Source of the DNA: Microbacterium sp. JZ31
Lineage (GTDB): Bacteria > Actinomycetota > Actinomycetes > Actinomycetales > Microbacteriaceae
NCBI RefSeq assembly: GCF_016805985.1
Contig: NZ_CP017661.1
Coordinates: forward strand, 2,914,001-2,978,000
Direction of reading: 5' to 3'
DNA length: 64,000 bases
Positions 49,872 through 58,333 of the stretch are shown here, in pieces (the stretch's first letter is position 1; the number at the start of each line of letters is the position of its first letter). Made by a program: the position numbers and the translations under genes. The notes beneath the pieces are model-generated. The model was given only the letters and a program-made list of their open reading frames with translations, ran no database searches and was not told where the DNA came from.

Positions 49872-51569
49872 ATGATGACCACCAACCTCGCCGCCGAGGC
49901 GCCCGCCGCACCGTCGACCGTCGCCGATCCCGTTCGCACGACCGAGAGCGCCGGACACGCGATCGTTCGCACGCTCGAGGAGCACGGCGTCCCGCGTGCG
50001 TACGTCGTGCCGGGCGAGAGCTACCTCGAGGTGCTCGACGGGCTGCACACCTCGGCGATCGAGACCATCGTGTGCCGCCAGGAGGGCGGTGCGGCCTACA
50101 TGGCGGACGCGGAGGGCAAGCTGTCCGACCTGCCCGGCGTCGTCATGGTGACCCGTGGCCCGGGCGCCGCGAACGCGCTCGTGGGCCTGCACACGGCGTG
50201 GCAGGACTCCACCCCCCTCGTGCTGTTCGTCGGCCTCATCCCCATGGATCACCGCGGCCGCGAGGCGTTCCAGGAGTTCGACATCCACGGCTGGTTCGAG
50301 AAGGGCGCCAAGCGCGTGCTCGTGCTCGACTCCGCCGAGCGCGCTGCCGAGACCGTCGCCGAGGCGATCTTCGCGGCGCGGTCCGGACGCCCGGGACCGG
50401 TCGTCGTGGGCCTGCCCGAGGACGTCATCCGTCAGCAGGTGCCGGTCACGGTGCACCCGCCGATCCCCGTCGCGGAGGGCGGCATCGCGGGATCCGACGC
50501 GAGCGCGCTGCGCGAAGCGCTGCGCGGCAGCCGCAAGCCGCTGTTCGTCACGGGCGGCAGCGACTGGACGCCGGACGCCTCCGCGCAGCTGACCGCGTGG
50601 CTCGAGAAGCACGGCATCGCCGCGGCGGCCGAGTGGCGCACCGAGGGCGTCGTCGGCTTCGACTCCCCCAGCTACGTCGGCCCGATCGGGTACGGCCGCC
50701 CCAAGCCGACCTACGACCTGTTCGAGGAGACCGATCTGCTGGTCTTCGTCGGCACCCTCCCCGGCGACGTCCTCACGAGCAGCTACACCGCGCGCCAGGG
50801 CTGGCAGGCGCGCAACTTCCTGGTCTCGATGGATCCGTCGCTGCGCGGCCGCTCAGGGGCCGTGTCGCACCAGATCATGGCGAAGCCGTGCGCCTTCGTG
50901 CGGGATCTCGTCGAGCTCGACGTCGAGACCGACCCTGCATGGGTCGCGTGGACCGCCCGGATGCGGGGCGAGCAGGAGGCGTTCGCGGCGCTTCCCGTCG
51001 CGGGCACCGACGCCGACGCGCCCGCGCGCATGGACACGCTCATGGCGCACCTCGTGCCGCAGTTGCAGGACGACGCGCTCGTCACGCTAGGGGCTGGCGA
51101 GCACACGAACTGGGCGCATCGCTACTTCCCCGTGCGCCAGTACCCCGCCATGGTCAGCGCCGGCAACGGCTCGATGGGGTACTCGATCCCCTCCGCCGTC
51201 GCGGCGTCGCTGCGGTTCCCGGATCGCCAGATCGTCACGATCGCGGGCGACGGCGAGTTCCTCATGAACGGCCAGGAGCTCGCGACCGCGCGCCAGTACG
51301 GCGCCGCTCCCCTGATCGTCGTGATGGACAACCAGGAGTACGGCACCATCCGCACGCACCAGGAGCGCCACCACCCCGGCCGCATCTCGGGCACGCAGCT
51401 GGTGAACCCGGACTTCGCCGGCATGGCGACCGCGTTCGGCGGGTTCGGCATCCGCGTCGAGCGGGACGCGGATGCGGCGGACGCCGTCACGGCGGCGCTC
51501 GCCGCGCAGCGCGAGGGCCGCTTCGCACTCATCCACCTGATCGTCGGTCAGCGCGCGCAGGCGTACTGA
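49872..51569 (+). CDS. ThDP-dependent enzyme, acetolactate-synthase-like
   Basis: A 565-residue enzyme with the three thiamine-diphosphate family domains. The N-terminal pyrimidine-binding domain has the catalytic Glu (E71 in CRQEGGAAYMADA). The central domain follows at about 200-340. The C-terminal PP domain has GDGEFLMNGQELATARQYG with the closing N of MDNQEYG. It is not one of the housekeeping IlvB enzymes by its N-terminus. The substrate is unknown; 2-oxo acid decarboxylase or synthase are options. Two tiny proteins follow on the same strand. Confidence 0.86.
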   Translation: MMTTNLAAEAPAAPSTVADPVRTTESAGHAIVRTLEEHGVPRAYVVPGESYLEVLDGLHTSAIETIVCRQEGGAAYMADAEGKLSDLPGVVMVTRGPGAANALVGLHTAWQDSTPLVLFVGLIPMDHRGREAFQEFDIHGWFEKGAKRVLVLDSAERAAETVAEAIFAARSGRPGPVVVGLPEDVIRQQVPVTVHPPIPVAEGGIAGSDASALREALRGSRKPLFVTGGSDWTPDASAQLTAWLEKHGIAAAAEWRTEGVVGFDSPSYVGPIGYGRPKPTYDLFEETDLLVFVGTLPGDVLTSSYTARQGWQARNFLVSMDPSLRGRSGAVSHQIMAKPCAFVRDLVELDVETDPAWVAWTARMRGEQEAFAALPVAGTDADAPARMDTLMAHLVPQLQDDALVTLGAGEHTNWAHRYFPVRQYPAMVSAGNGSMGYSIPSAVAASLRFPDRQIVTIAGDGEFLMNGQELATARQYGAAPLIVVMDNQEYGTIRTHQERHHPGRISGTQLVNPDFAGMATAFGGFGIRVERDADAADAVTAALAAQREGRFALIHLIVGQRAQAY

Positions 51570-51608
51570 CCGTCACCCCCATCGCTTCGACGACCGAAGG
51601 AGCACATC

Positions 51609-51710
51609 ATGCGACACGAGACCGACCCCGACGCCCTGCTGCACGACGGACGTCCCTATTGGTTCGACAGGCACCCCTCGCAGGCCGAGGGAGAAGACCT
51701 CTCGTTCTAG
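51609..51710 (+). CDS. 33-residue protein with HPSQAEG motif
   Basis: A 33-residue protein, too short for routine gene calling. GAAGGAG sits 6 nt before ATG 51609, an excellent ribosome site. The sequence starts MRHETDPDALLHDGRPYWFD and carries HPSQAEG at 22-28, then EDLSF. The motif HPSQAEG(E) appears twice more in the next protein, so the two are related. It lies 39 nt after the ThDP enzyme stop, probably in one operon. The function is unknown: a small regulator, a tagged peptide or an enzyme partner. Confidence 0.65.
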   Translation: MRHETDPDALLHDGRPYWFDRHPSQAEGEDLSF

Positions 51711-51807
51711 CGCGCGCATCACGCATCCGGGTGCGCGTTCGTGTCAATCCCCTCGCGGAGGACGACAGAGCGCGCGACGCTGGATGCACCCCACGGGAGG
51801 AGCATCC

Positions 51808-52095
51808 ATGAACAGCACGCCGAACGACAACGTCGACCCCACGCGCGATGAGCGCGGCCCCGAGGACGACCTCGTCAGCGAGGATCCGGACCTGAGCACG
51901 GGTGAGGACCCCACGGTGGACGAGGGCCCGGCCGCGGCGGCCCCGGACGAGGACGGCCTCGCGATGGCGGACGCGCCGGCCCCTCCGGGCAGCGACGAGG
52001 AGCACCCGTCGCAGGCGGAGGGCGAGGACCCGCAGCGGCCGTCCGACGGCTTCGTGAAGGACGCCGACGGCCACCCCTCGCAGGCCGAGGGCTGA
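51808..52095 (+). CDS. Acidic protein with two HPSQAEG motifs
   Basis: A 95-residue, highly acidic, disordered protein (DERGPEDDLVSEDPDLSTGE). HPSQAEG occurs at residues 66-72 and at the very C-terminus, 89-95. GGGAGGAG lies 5 nt before ATG 51808, so this start is chosen over ATG 51784. It shares its motif with the 33-residue protein upstream. The repeated, C-terminal motif looks like a recognition tag. Confidence 0.65.
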   Translation: MNSTPNDNVDPTRDERGPEDDLVSEDPDLSTGEDPTVDEGPAAAAPDEDGLAMADAPAPPGSDEEHPSQAEGEDPQRPSDGFVKDADGHPSQAEG

Positions 52096-52101
52096 GACGG
52101 A

Positions 52102-52135
52102 AGAAGGCGGGTCGGCATCAGCCGGCCCGCCTTCT
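52102..52135. terminator. Bidirectional terminator
   Basis: AGAAGGCGGGTCGGC (52102-52116) and GCCGGCCCGCCTTCT (52121-52135) form a 15-bp stem with one G-U pair and an ATCA loop between two converging small genes. Confidence 0.82.
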
Positions 52136-52166
52136 CGCTGTCCGCCTGGCGGTCAGCAGTCGCAGA

Positions 52167-52364
52167 TCACCAGTCGACGGGCGCGCGGAAGGTGGACGCG
52201 CGGTCGCCCGACGACCAGTCGACGGGAGCCCAGTCGACGGGGGCGACCCAGTCGACGGGGGCGGGCTTGGGGGCGGCGTTGGCGGCGACGCCACCACCCA
52301 CAACGAGGAGGGTCGCGGTCGCCAGCGCCGCGCTCGAGATGCGGATCCAACGGAATTTGGTCAT
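52167..52364 (-). CDS. Secreted peptide with four APVDW repeats
   Basis: A 65-residue preprotein. Residues 1-30 form a clear Sec signal peptide (basic MTKFRWIR, hydrophobic core, VAANA cleavage site). The mature part of about 35 residues has APVDW at 35-39, 41-45, 46-50 and, as the exact C-terminus, 61-65, with a SSGDRASTFR spacer before the last. A ribosome site, GAAGGA, lies about 7 nt before ATG 52364, and a promoter is visible upstream. No Cys. No family is recognised. A secreted signal, cell-wall ligand or processed repeat peptide are possible. Confidence 0.72.
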   Translation of the reverse strand: MTKFRWIRISSAALATATLLVVGGGVAANAAPKPAPVDWVAPVDWAPVDWSSGDRASTFRAPVDW

Positions 52365-52431
52365 GGCACGTCCTTCAGCGGGAGGGTCTGACCCTCGGGT
52401 AGCCGCCGCGGGCGCGGCCGCATTTGCCCTC

Positions 52432-52460
52432 ACCATACGGGCGGGACGTTCCCGTTGTCA
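52432..52460 (-). promoter_or_regulatory. Promoter of the APVDW peptide gene
   Basis: On the minus strand a TGACAA -35 (52455-52460) and a TATGGT -10 (52432-52437) are 17 bp apart. The leader of about 60 nt contains a GAGGGT-CTG-ACCCTC hairpin (52382-52396). Confidence 0.5.
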
Positions 52461-52501
52461 CCCATCTTTTCCGCGGATCTTCCCGGAAAGTCCCCGCGGG
52501 G

Positions 52502-54103
52502 TCAGAACGGCCAGATCAAGGGGACGTACAGCACCGCCACGGCGGTCCACACGACGGCGAGCGGGAGCCCAAGGCGCCAGTAGTCCCCGAAGCGGTAGCC
52601 GCCGGGCTCGAGCACCATGGTGTTGGCCGGGGTCGCGATGGGCGTGAAGAACGCGGCGGCCCCCGCTACCGTGAGCGACATCAGGAACGGCAGCGGAGAC
52701 GCGTCGAGCGTGGCCGCCGTGGACAGCGAGATCGGCATCATCACGAGCACGGTCGCGACGTTGCTGATCACCTGACCCAGCGCGATCGTGAGCACGCTCA
52801 GCGCCAGCAGCACGAGGTGCGGGCTCGCGGGGCCCACGACCGAGAGCACCGCGTCGGCGACGACCTGCGCGGCGCCCGTCTGCACGAACGCGGTCGACAG
52901 CGGGATCATGCCGGCGATCAGCACCACGGTCGACCAGTGCACGGCGCGGAACGCGTCCCGCATGGGGAGCACGCCCGCCAGCACGACCGCTCCCGCCGCG
53001 AGCATCCCCGCCACCACGGCCGGCACGATGCCGCTCACCAGCAGGGCGACCATCAGGGCTAGGATCACCAGCGCGCGCCGGGCGCCGCGTCCGAGCGGGA
53101 TCGCTCGGCGCAGCGACTGCGGCGCGGTCACCGCCACGACATCCGCCTGCGCGGCGAAGCGCTCGAGCACCTCCCACGGCCCCTGCACGAGCAGCGCGTC
53201 ACCCGCGCGCAGCACCCAGCCGTGATGCACGCGGGCGTCCGTGCCGGCGATCTCGGCGGAGCCGGATCCGTCGTGCCCGGCGGAGGAGCGCACCGAGACG
53301 ATCACGAGCTGCTCGCCGAACATCGTCATCCCCGGCTGCACGTGGCGCTCGATGTACTTCGAGCGCGGCGGCAGCATCACCTCGACCACGCCCTCGTCGG
53401 GGGTGAGCACGGGCTCCGTGTGCAGGCGGTAGCTTTCCCGCAGCCGCGAGCTCTGCGCGCCCGGGTCGACGAACCCCTCGAACGCCTGCGCGTGCCGCTC
53501 CGGCAGCAGCCGTCCTCCGAACGCCGCGGTCGTCGCCACGGTGAGGACCAGCAGCGGCACGCCCACGAGCGCGAACTCGAAGAAGCCGAACGGGTGCGCG
53601 CCCGCCGCGGCGGCCGCATCCGACACGATCACGTTGACCGGCGTGCCCGTGAGCGTCAGGAGCGACCCGGCGTGCGCGGCGAACGCGAGCGGGATCAGCA
53701 GGCGCGAGGGAGCGATCCCGGCCCTGACCGCGACGACGACGACCAGCGGCACGAGCGCCGCGACCGCGCCGTTGATGCTGATGAACGCCGTGATCACCGC
53801 GACGACGAGGGAGACCACGACGGTGATGCGTCTGCGGCGTGTGCCCGACAGCCGCGTCACCTGCCGCGCCGCCCACGCCGTGACACCCGTCGCATCGAGC
53901 GCATCGCCCACGATGAACAGCGAGGCGATCAGGATGGGCGTCGGATCGGAGAATCCGGCGAGCGCCTCGGGCAGCTCGAGCACGCCGGTGAGGAACAGCG
54001 CCAGGGACACCCCGCACGCCACGACCGCAAGGGGCACCCGGTTGCTCACGAACGCGACCAGCGCGAGCGCCATGATCACGAACGTCGCGATCATCGGATC
54101 CAT
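52502..54103 (-). CDS. SLC13/DASS-type transporter with central RCK_C (TrkA-C) domain
   Basis: A 533-residue membrane protein. N-terminal helices include FSDPTPILIASLFIVGDALD and the conserved TGTPVNVIVSDAAAAAG. A soluble insert (about 215-330) has the TrkA-C fold (VVEVMLPPRSKYIERHV, GDALLVQGPWEVLERFA). The C-terminal half has GQVISNVATVLVMMPI and ATPANTMVLEPGGY. The double SNxxT/TGTP-like sites are typical of divalent-anion:Na+ symporters. TAGGGT (minus strand, 54110-54115) lies 6 nt before the ATG. The substrate is unknown. Confidence 0.88.
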   Translation of the reverse strand: MDPMIATFVIMALALVAFVSNRVPLAVVACGVSLALFLTGVLELPEALAGFSDPTPILIASLFIVGDALDATGVTAWAARQVTRLSGTRRRRITVVVSLVVAVITAFISINGAVAALVPLVVVVAVRAGIAPSRLLIPLAFAAHAGSLLTLTGTPVNVIVSDAAAAAGAHPFGFFEFALVGVPLLVLTVATTAAFGGRLLPERHAQAFEGFVDPGAQSSRLRESYRLHTEPVLTPDEGVVEVMLPPRSKYIERHVQPGMTMFGEQLVIVSVRSSAGHDGSGSAEIAGTDARVHHGWVLRAGDALLVQGPWEVLERFAAQADVVAVTAPQSLRRAIPLGRGARRALVILALMVALLVSGIVPAVVAGMLAAGAVVLAGVLPMRDAFRAVHWSTVVLIAGMIPLSTAFVQTGAAQVVADAVLSVVGPASPHLVLLALSVLTIALGQVISNVATVLVMMPISLSTAATLDASPLPFLMSLTVAGAAAFFTPIATPANTMVLEPGGYRFGDYWRLGLPLAVVWTAVAVLYVPLIWPF

Positions 54104-54133
54104 GCGGCCACCCTAGCGACGAGCACTCGGCCC

Positions 54134-54886
54134 TGTTCGTCGAGCGAGCGAAGCGAGTCGGAACGGCCCGGACGACCCACGGGGCCCGGCCCGCGGAGCC
54201 GTCCCCCGTTTCGACTCCTCGCTGCGCTCGTCGCTCAACGAACAGGGACAGGCGCGAGCCCACGCCCTGTTCGTCGAGCGAGCGAAGCGAGTCGAAACGG
54301 CCCGGACGACCCACGAGGCGCAGCCCGCGGAGCCGTTCCCTCCGTTTCGACTCCTCGCTGCGCTCGTCGCTCAACGAACAGGGACAGGCGCGAGCCCACG
54401 CCCTGTTCGTTGAGCGAGCGAAGCGAGTCGAAACGGCCCGGACGACCCACGAGGGCGCAGCCCGCGGAGCCGTTTTTCCGTTTCGACTCCTCGCTGCGCT
54501 CGTCGCTCAACGAACAGGGACAGGCGCGAGCCCACGCCCTGTTCGTTGAGCGAGCGAAGCGAGTCGAAACGGCCCGGACGACCCACGAGGCGCAGCCCGC
54601 GGAGCCGTTCCCCCCGTTTCGACTCCTCGCTGCGCTCGTCGCTCAACGAACAAGGACAGGCGCGAGCCCACGCCCTGTTCGTTGAGCGAGCGAAGCGAGT
54701 CGAAACGGCCCGGACGACCCACGGGGCCCAGCCCGCGGAGCCGTTCCCTCCGTTTCGACTCCTCGCTGCGCTCGTCGCTCAACGAACAGGGACAGGCGCG
54801 AGCCCACGCCCTGTTCGTTGAGCGAGCGAAACGAGTCGTCCCCCGTTTCGACTCCTCGCTGCGCTCGTCGCTCGACGAACAAGGAG
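54134..54886. repeat. Six-unit tandem array of TTCGTTGAGCGAGCG hairpin repeats
   Basis: Units begin at 54134, 54268, 54404, 54540, 54676 and 54812, that is at 134, 136, 136, 136 and 136 bp. Each has a left arm TGTTCGTTGAGCGAGCGAAG (TCGTCG in the first two), a variable GC-rich centre with GGCCCGGACGACCCAC, and the inverted right arm ending CGTCGCTCAACGAACAGGGA. Spacers read GACAGGCGCGAGCCCACGCC. The last unit is internally deleted (75 bp). It fills 54104-54903 between two minus-strand genes. No real gene is believed in it. Confidence 0.92.
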
Positions 54887-54903
54887 ACCGACGTGACTCC
54901 GGG

Positions 54904-56267
54904 CTAGAGGTCGCGGTAGGTCGTGCGGGCGTAGTCGTGGTACGGCGCGGGGCCACGGTGGCCGCGATGCGCACCTGACGATGCGGCTCGACGTTGCTCT
55001 TGCCCGAGTTCGGCTCCTCGCCCCACAGCACCTCGACGCGCGCGCCGTCGGGCACAACCACGTCGATCGAGGCCAGCGACAGGTAGAGCTGGTCGTACGC
55101 GACGTAGCCGGCGTCGGTCGAGACGCCGACGCGGCGGCCATCCTGCTGCACGTCGTCGAACTGGTAGAAGCCGTAGCGCGCCTTCGGCCACTCGAGGTAC
55201 TTCGCCGGCGTGCCCGGCTCGAGCTGCGACTGCGTGATCTTCGCGACATCGTCGGCGTCCCAGATCAGCGTGGCCTTGCGCCGCGCGGGCGATCCGGCGA
55301 TGCGCTGGAGGGCCTCCTTGCCGATGAACTCGTGGTCGAAGTTCACCGAGCGCCCGAGGCCCAGGTCGAACGGCGTCAGCAGGAAGTCCTCCACGGGGCC
55401 GTTCAACGAGCCGCCGATGGATCCGGCGCGCGCGAGCGGCAACCACTCGCGGTACTCGGCGAACAGCGGATCGTCGCCGAAGATCGCCGGGAACGGCGTC
55501 GGCACCCAGCCCGACTCGAGCGGCGTGACGGAGTACGCCTTGGAGCCGATCCGCTCGATCCCGAACTCCGCGCCCGCCTCGAGCAGCGCGGCGCGCACGC
55601 CCTCGCCCTCGGCGTACGGGCCGAAGAACTCGAAACCGGGCTGCCCGGCCATGCCGTGACGCAGGCCCTGCACGGTCGTGCCGGCGAACGAGAAGTCGGC
55701 GATGTGGAAGAACCTCACCTCGGGCACCGGGCCGCCGAGCAGCTTCTCCAGCACCGCGTGCGCGTGCGGGCCCTGCAGCTCGTAGCGGTAGAACGTCGGG
55801 TCGCCCTCGCGCATGTTCGAGTTCCCCTCGAGGCGGTACCGGATGTCCTTCCCGCTGCGCTCGGCATGGAAGCGCACCCAGTCGATCAGCACGTGGTGGC
55901 CGATCAGCACGACTCTCTCACCCTGCGCGGTCGCGTGGTTCAGATGGAACAGGATGCCGTCGCCGATCACATGACCGGACGGGTCCACCGAGATCAGCTG
56001 CTTCGCGACGCCAGGGCGAAAGTTCGAGAACGTGTTCACCGCGATCCCGCTCAGCACCTCGACGATGTCCTCGCCCTCGAGGAACAGCTGCGTCATGTGG
56101 TGGGACTGATCCATCAGCGCGACCGAGTCGTTCCACGACCTCGACTCGGTGCGCCAGTTCGAGAACTCCGGATGCACCGGGAACGTGAACGCGGGATAGT
56201 CCACGTCGCGCAGCAGCTGCACCGGGTCTCCGACGCGGGCGAGGGCCTGAGCGAGGGTCTCTGACAT
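54904..56267 (-). pseudogene. LigM/GcvT-like folate-dependent O-demethylase, frameshifted near 3' end
   Basis: About 454 residues if repaired. It is a GcvT-fold enzyme close to LigM/DesA tetrahydrofolate-dependent aryl O-demethylases: ETLAQALARVGDPVQLLRDV, FSNWRTESRSWNDSVALMDQ, SHHMTQLFLEGED, and later LGRSVNFDHEFIGKEAL. The expected C-terminus APYHDYARTTYRDL is in another frame. One base is missing at about 54940-54960 (run CGCGGGGCC). As it stands, translation runs on through the repeat array. A ribosome site, AAGGAGA, precedes ATG 56267. It faces an IclR regulator. Confidence 0.82.
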
Positions 56268-56323
56268 TGACGATCTCCTTCGATCGGACGGGTGCGGCCA
56301 GCGTAGGAATCGGGCATGCTGTG

Positions 56324-56351
56324 CGGAACCTGATCTTCCGTTCAAAGGGAA
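56324..56351. promoter_or_regulatory. IclR-type operator candidate
   Basis: CGGAA (56324-56328) and TTCCG (56336-56340) are inverted, and GGGAA (56347-56351) adds a third half-site 11-12 bp on. IclR-family sites often have such GGAA/TTCC arms. It lies between the divergent demethylase and iclR genes. Confidence 0.45.
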
Positions 56352-56407
56352 GTGCGCCCCGCATCGCGGCGGGGCGAGCCACAACGAGACGAGGAGTCGA
56401 CACCGAG

Positions 56408-57268
56408 ATGGCGCGCTCATCCGACGGCACGTCCGCCCTCGCCCGCGTGCTGGCGGTGCTCGACGCGTTCACGGCGGATCATCCGTTCCTCACGCTCACG
56501 CAGATCCATCGCCGGGCGGGCATCCCGCTGTCCTCCGTGCATCGCATCGTCGCCGACCTCGTGGGACACGGCCTGCTCGAGCCGGTCGCCGGCCGCCGCT
56601 ACCGGCTCGGCAACCGCCTGTGGGAGATCGGCAGCAAGACGCCGGGCGCCCTCGGCCTGCGCGAGATCGCCGAGCCGTACCTGCGCCGCCTGCACGACGT
56701 GCTGGGCCAGCACGTGCAGCTCGCCGTGCGCATCGACACCGACGTGCTGATCATCGAGCGGATCTCCTCCGCGGACGCCGTGATCAACGGCTCGATCGTG
56801 GGCGGCCGGATCGCGATCCCCCATTCGTCGAGCGGGCTCGTGTTCCTCGCGTTCGGCGAGCCGGAGCTGTTCGACGCTGTGGTCGCGAAGGGGTGGGCGC
56901 CGATCACGTCGGCGGGCCCCGGCGATGCCGAGGCGCTGCGCGCGGAGGTCGAGGCCACGCGGCGCCACGGGTACGCCCGCGCGGACGGCTGGATCCATCC
57001 GGCCTCGCGCGGCCTCGCCGCACCCGTCCGCGGGTCGGAGGACGTCGTCGTGGGCGCGCTCGGCGCGGTCATCCCGAACGACGCCTCCTCGCCGCTGCGC
57101 ACCGCCGCCCTGGTGCAGGAGACGGCTCACCGGATCTCCGAGGCGCTGCTGCGCGCCTACCTGCCCGCGGGGCATCCGCGCGCGCTGCCGGGCGGCAGCC
57201 TCCGCGCGCTCGTGTCGTCCTCGGCCGAGTCGATGCGCTACCTCGAGCGGCGCGTGCGCGAGCGCTGA
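56408..57268 (+). CDS. IclR-family transcriptional regulator
   Basis: A 286-residue protein with an N-terminal wHTH (ARVLAVLDAFTADHPFLTLT, IHRRAGIPLSSVHRIVADLV) and a C-terminal effector domain (about 90-265: GQHVQLAVRIDTDVLIIERI, HSSSGLVFLAFGE, AAPVRGSEDVVVGALGAVIP). IclR proteins commonly control aromatic catabolism. Divergence from the LigM-like gene supports regulation of O-demethylation of a lignin-type aromatic. Confidence 0.9.
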   Translation: MARSSDGTSALARVLAVLDAFTADHPFLTLTQIHRRAGIPLSSVHRIVADLVGHGLLEPVAGRRYRLGNRLWEIGSKTPGALGLREIAEPYLRRLHDVLGQHVQLAVRIDTDVLIIERISSADAVINGSIVGGRIAIPHSSSGLVFLAFGEPELFDAVVAKGWAPITSAGPGDAEALRAEVEATRRHGYARADGWIHPASRGLAAPVRGSEDVVVGALGAVIPNDASSPLRTAALVQETAHRISEALLRAYLPAGHPRALPGGSLRALVSSSAESMRYLERRVRER

Positions 57269-57287
57269 CCGCCGGGACGGACGACGC

Positions 57288-58271
57288 TCAGCGCCCGCCG
57301 TGCCATCGGCGGAGCGCCCAGGCGCTCCCGCTGATCAGCAGGATGAGGAAGACGCCGACCGACATCGGCAGCAGCAGGTTCGGCGACGACGCGTGCTCGA
57401 CCTCGGAGACCGTCCGGCCCTCGTCGGGGAAGGTCAGCGTCGCGCGCGCCTCGCGGGACAGCGTGCCGCTGCGCGCCTCGAGCACCGCGGTCCACGGGCC
57501 GTCGGGAAGCTCGTCGCCGAGCGTCACGACGAGGTCGCCGGACGTCCCGGGAGCCAGCGTCGTCACTCCTTCCGCGTCGAAGGGGCCCGCCGCGAGGCCG
57601 CTCGGTCCGTTCTCCAGTCGGAGGACGCCCGAGAGGTCCAGAGCCCGCTGCCCGCTGTTGGTGACCGTGGCGATGACGGCGGGAGCGCCATCCGCGTCGC
57701 GCAGCGCCGCGATCGTGTCGATCCGGAAGTCGGAGGCCGGCTCGCCGCCCTGCCCGACGGAGAGGTACATCCGCACGCCGACGCGACTGGCCGTCACCAC
57801 CGCGGTCTCGGCATCCGGGGCGCTGCGCACCTCGGCCCAGACCACGCCGTAGTGCTCGCCCGCGGATGCCCCGTCGGGGACCGCCACGGTCACGAGCGTC
57901 TGACGGATCTCACCGGGCGCGAGTCGCAGCACGGGGTCCGCGACGGAGGTCCAGCCCGTCAGCTCGTTCGCGGCGTCCCCGTCCCGTCCGACGAAGGCGC
58001 CCTCGCGGATGTCCGCCGCGCCGGCGTAGACCCGGACGGCCTGCTCCGCGTCGGTGTCGTTGGACACCTCGATGCGGCGCTGGATCGTCGCGCCGGGCAC
58101 GAGGTGGTCGACGACATACGTGTGCGCCCGGGGGTCATCCTGCGCTGTCGCGGGGATGTCGACGAGGCGGATGCCGATGCTGCCGGTCTCGTCGGCGGCG
58201 TGGGCGGTGGCGTCCAGCTCAGGCGCCATGACGAGGATGCAGAAGAAGATGATCGCCAGAAGAAGGCGCAT
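57288..58271 (-). CDS. DUF916-like (WxL-interacting type) membrane-anchored protein
   Basis: A 327-residue protein with a signal peptide (about 1-25), an extracellular region with two Ig-like parts (IGIRLVDIPATAQDDPRAHT ... HYGVVWAEVR; then APAVIATVTNSGQRALDLSG), and one C-terminal TM helix (about 297-318) ending in a basic tail. The order matches DUF916 proteins of Gram-positive WxL clusters, which bind peptidoglycan and the WxL partner. It follows the WxL-like gene at 62 nt with a hairpin between them. Confidence 0.75.
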   Translation of the reverse strand: MRLLLAIIFFCILVMAPELDATAHAADETGSIGIRLVDIPATAQDDPRAHTYVVDHLVPGATIQRRIEVSNDTDAEQAVRVYAGAADIREGAFVGRDGDAANELTGWTSVADPVLRLAPGEIRQTLVTVAVPDGASAGEHYGVVWAEVRSAPDAETAVVTASRVGVRMYLSVGQGGEPASDFRIDTIAALRDADGAPAVIATVTNSGQRALDLSGVLRLENGPSGLAAGPFDAEGVTTLAPGTSGDLVVTLGDELPDGPWTAVLEARSGTLSREARATLTFPDEGRTVSEVEHASSPNLLLPMSVGVFLILLISGSAWALRRWHGGR

Positions 58272-58290
58272 GAGGGTCTCCAGGTGCGAA

Positions 58291-58322
58291 GGAGGGGCGA
58301 GGCACCCGCGCCTCGCCCCTCC
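58291..58322 (-). terminator. Intra-operon hairpin (attenuator-like)
   Basis: GGAGGGGCGAGGC (58291-58303) and GCCTCGCCCCTCC (58310-58322) form a perfect 13-bp stem with a 6-nt loop between the WxL-like gene and its partner. It could lower expression of the membrane-anchored partner relative to the secreted protein. Confidence 0.7.
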
Positions 58323-58333
58323 GCGTGGATCGA

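Noticed and set aside
54134..54886. CRISPR array
   Set aside because: Units are 134-136 bp, nearly identical throughout, with inverted arms. There are no short repeats with unique 30-40 bp spacers and no cas genes.
54235..54978. Overlapping 80-98 codon frames inside the repeat array
   Set aside because: They recur with the 136-bp period in several frames and encode the same repeat translation (ERRAQRGVET and similar). They are by-products of the repeat.
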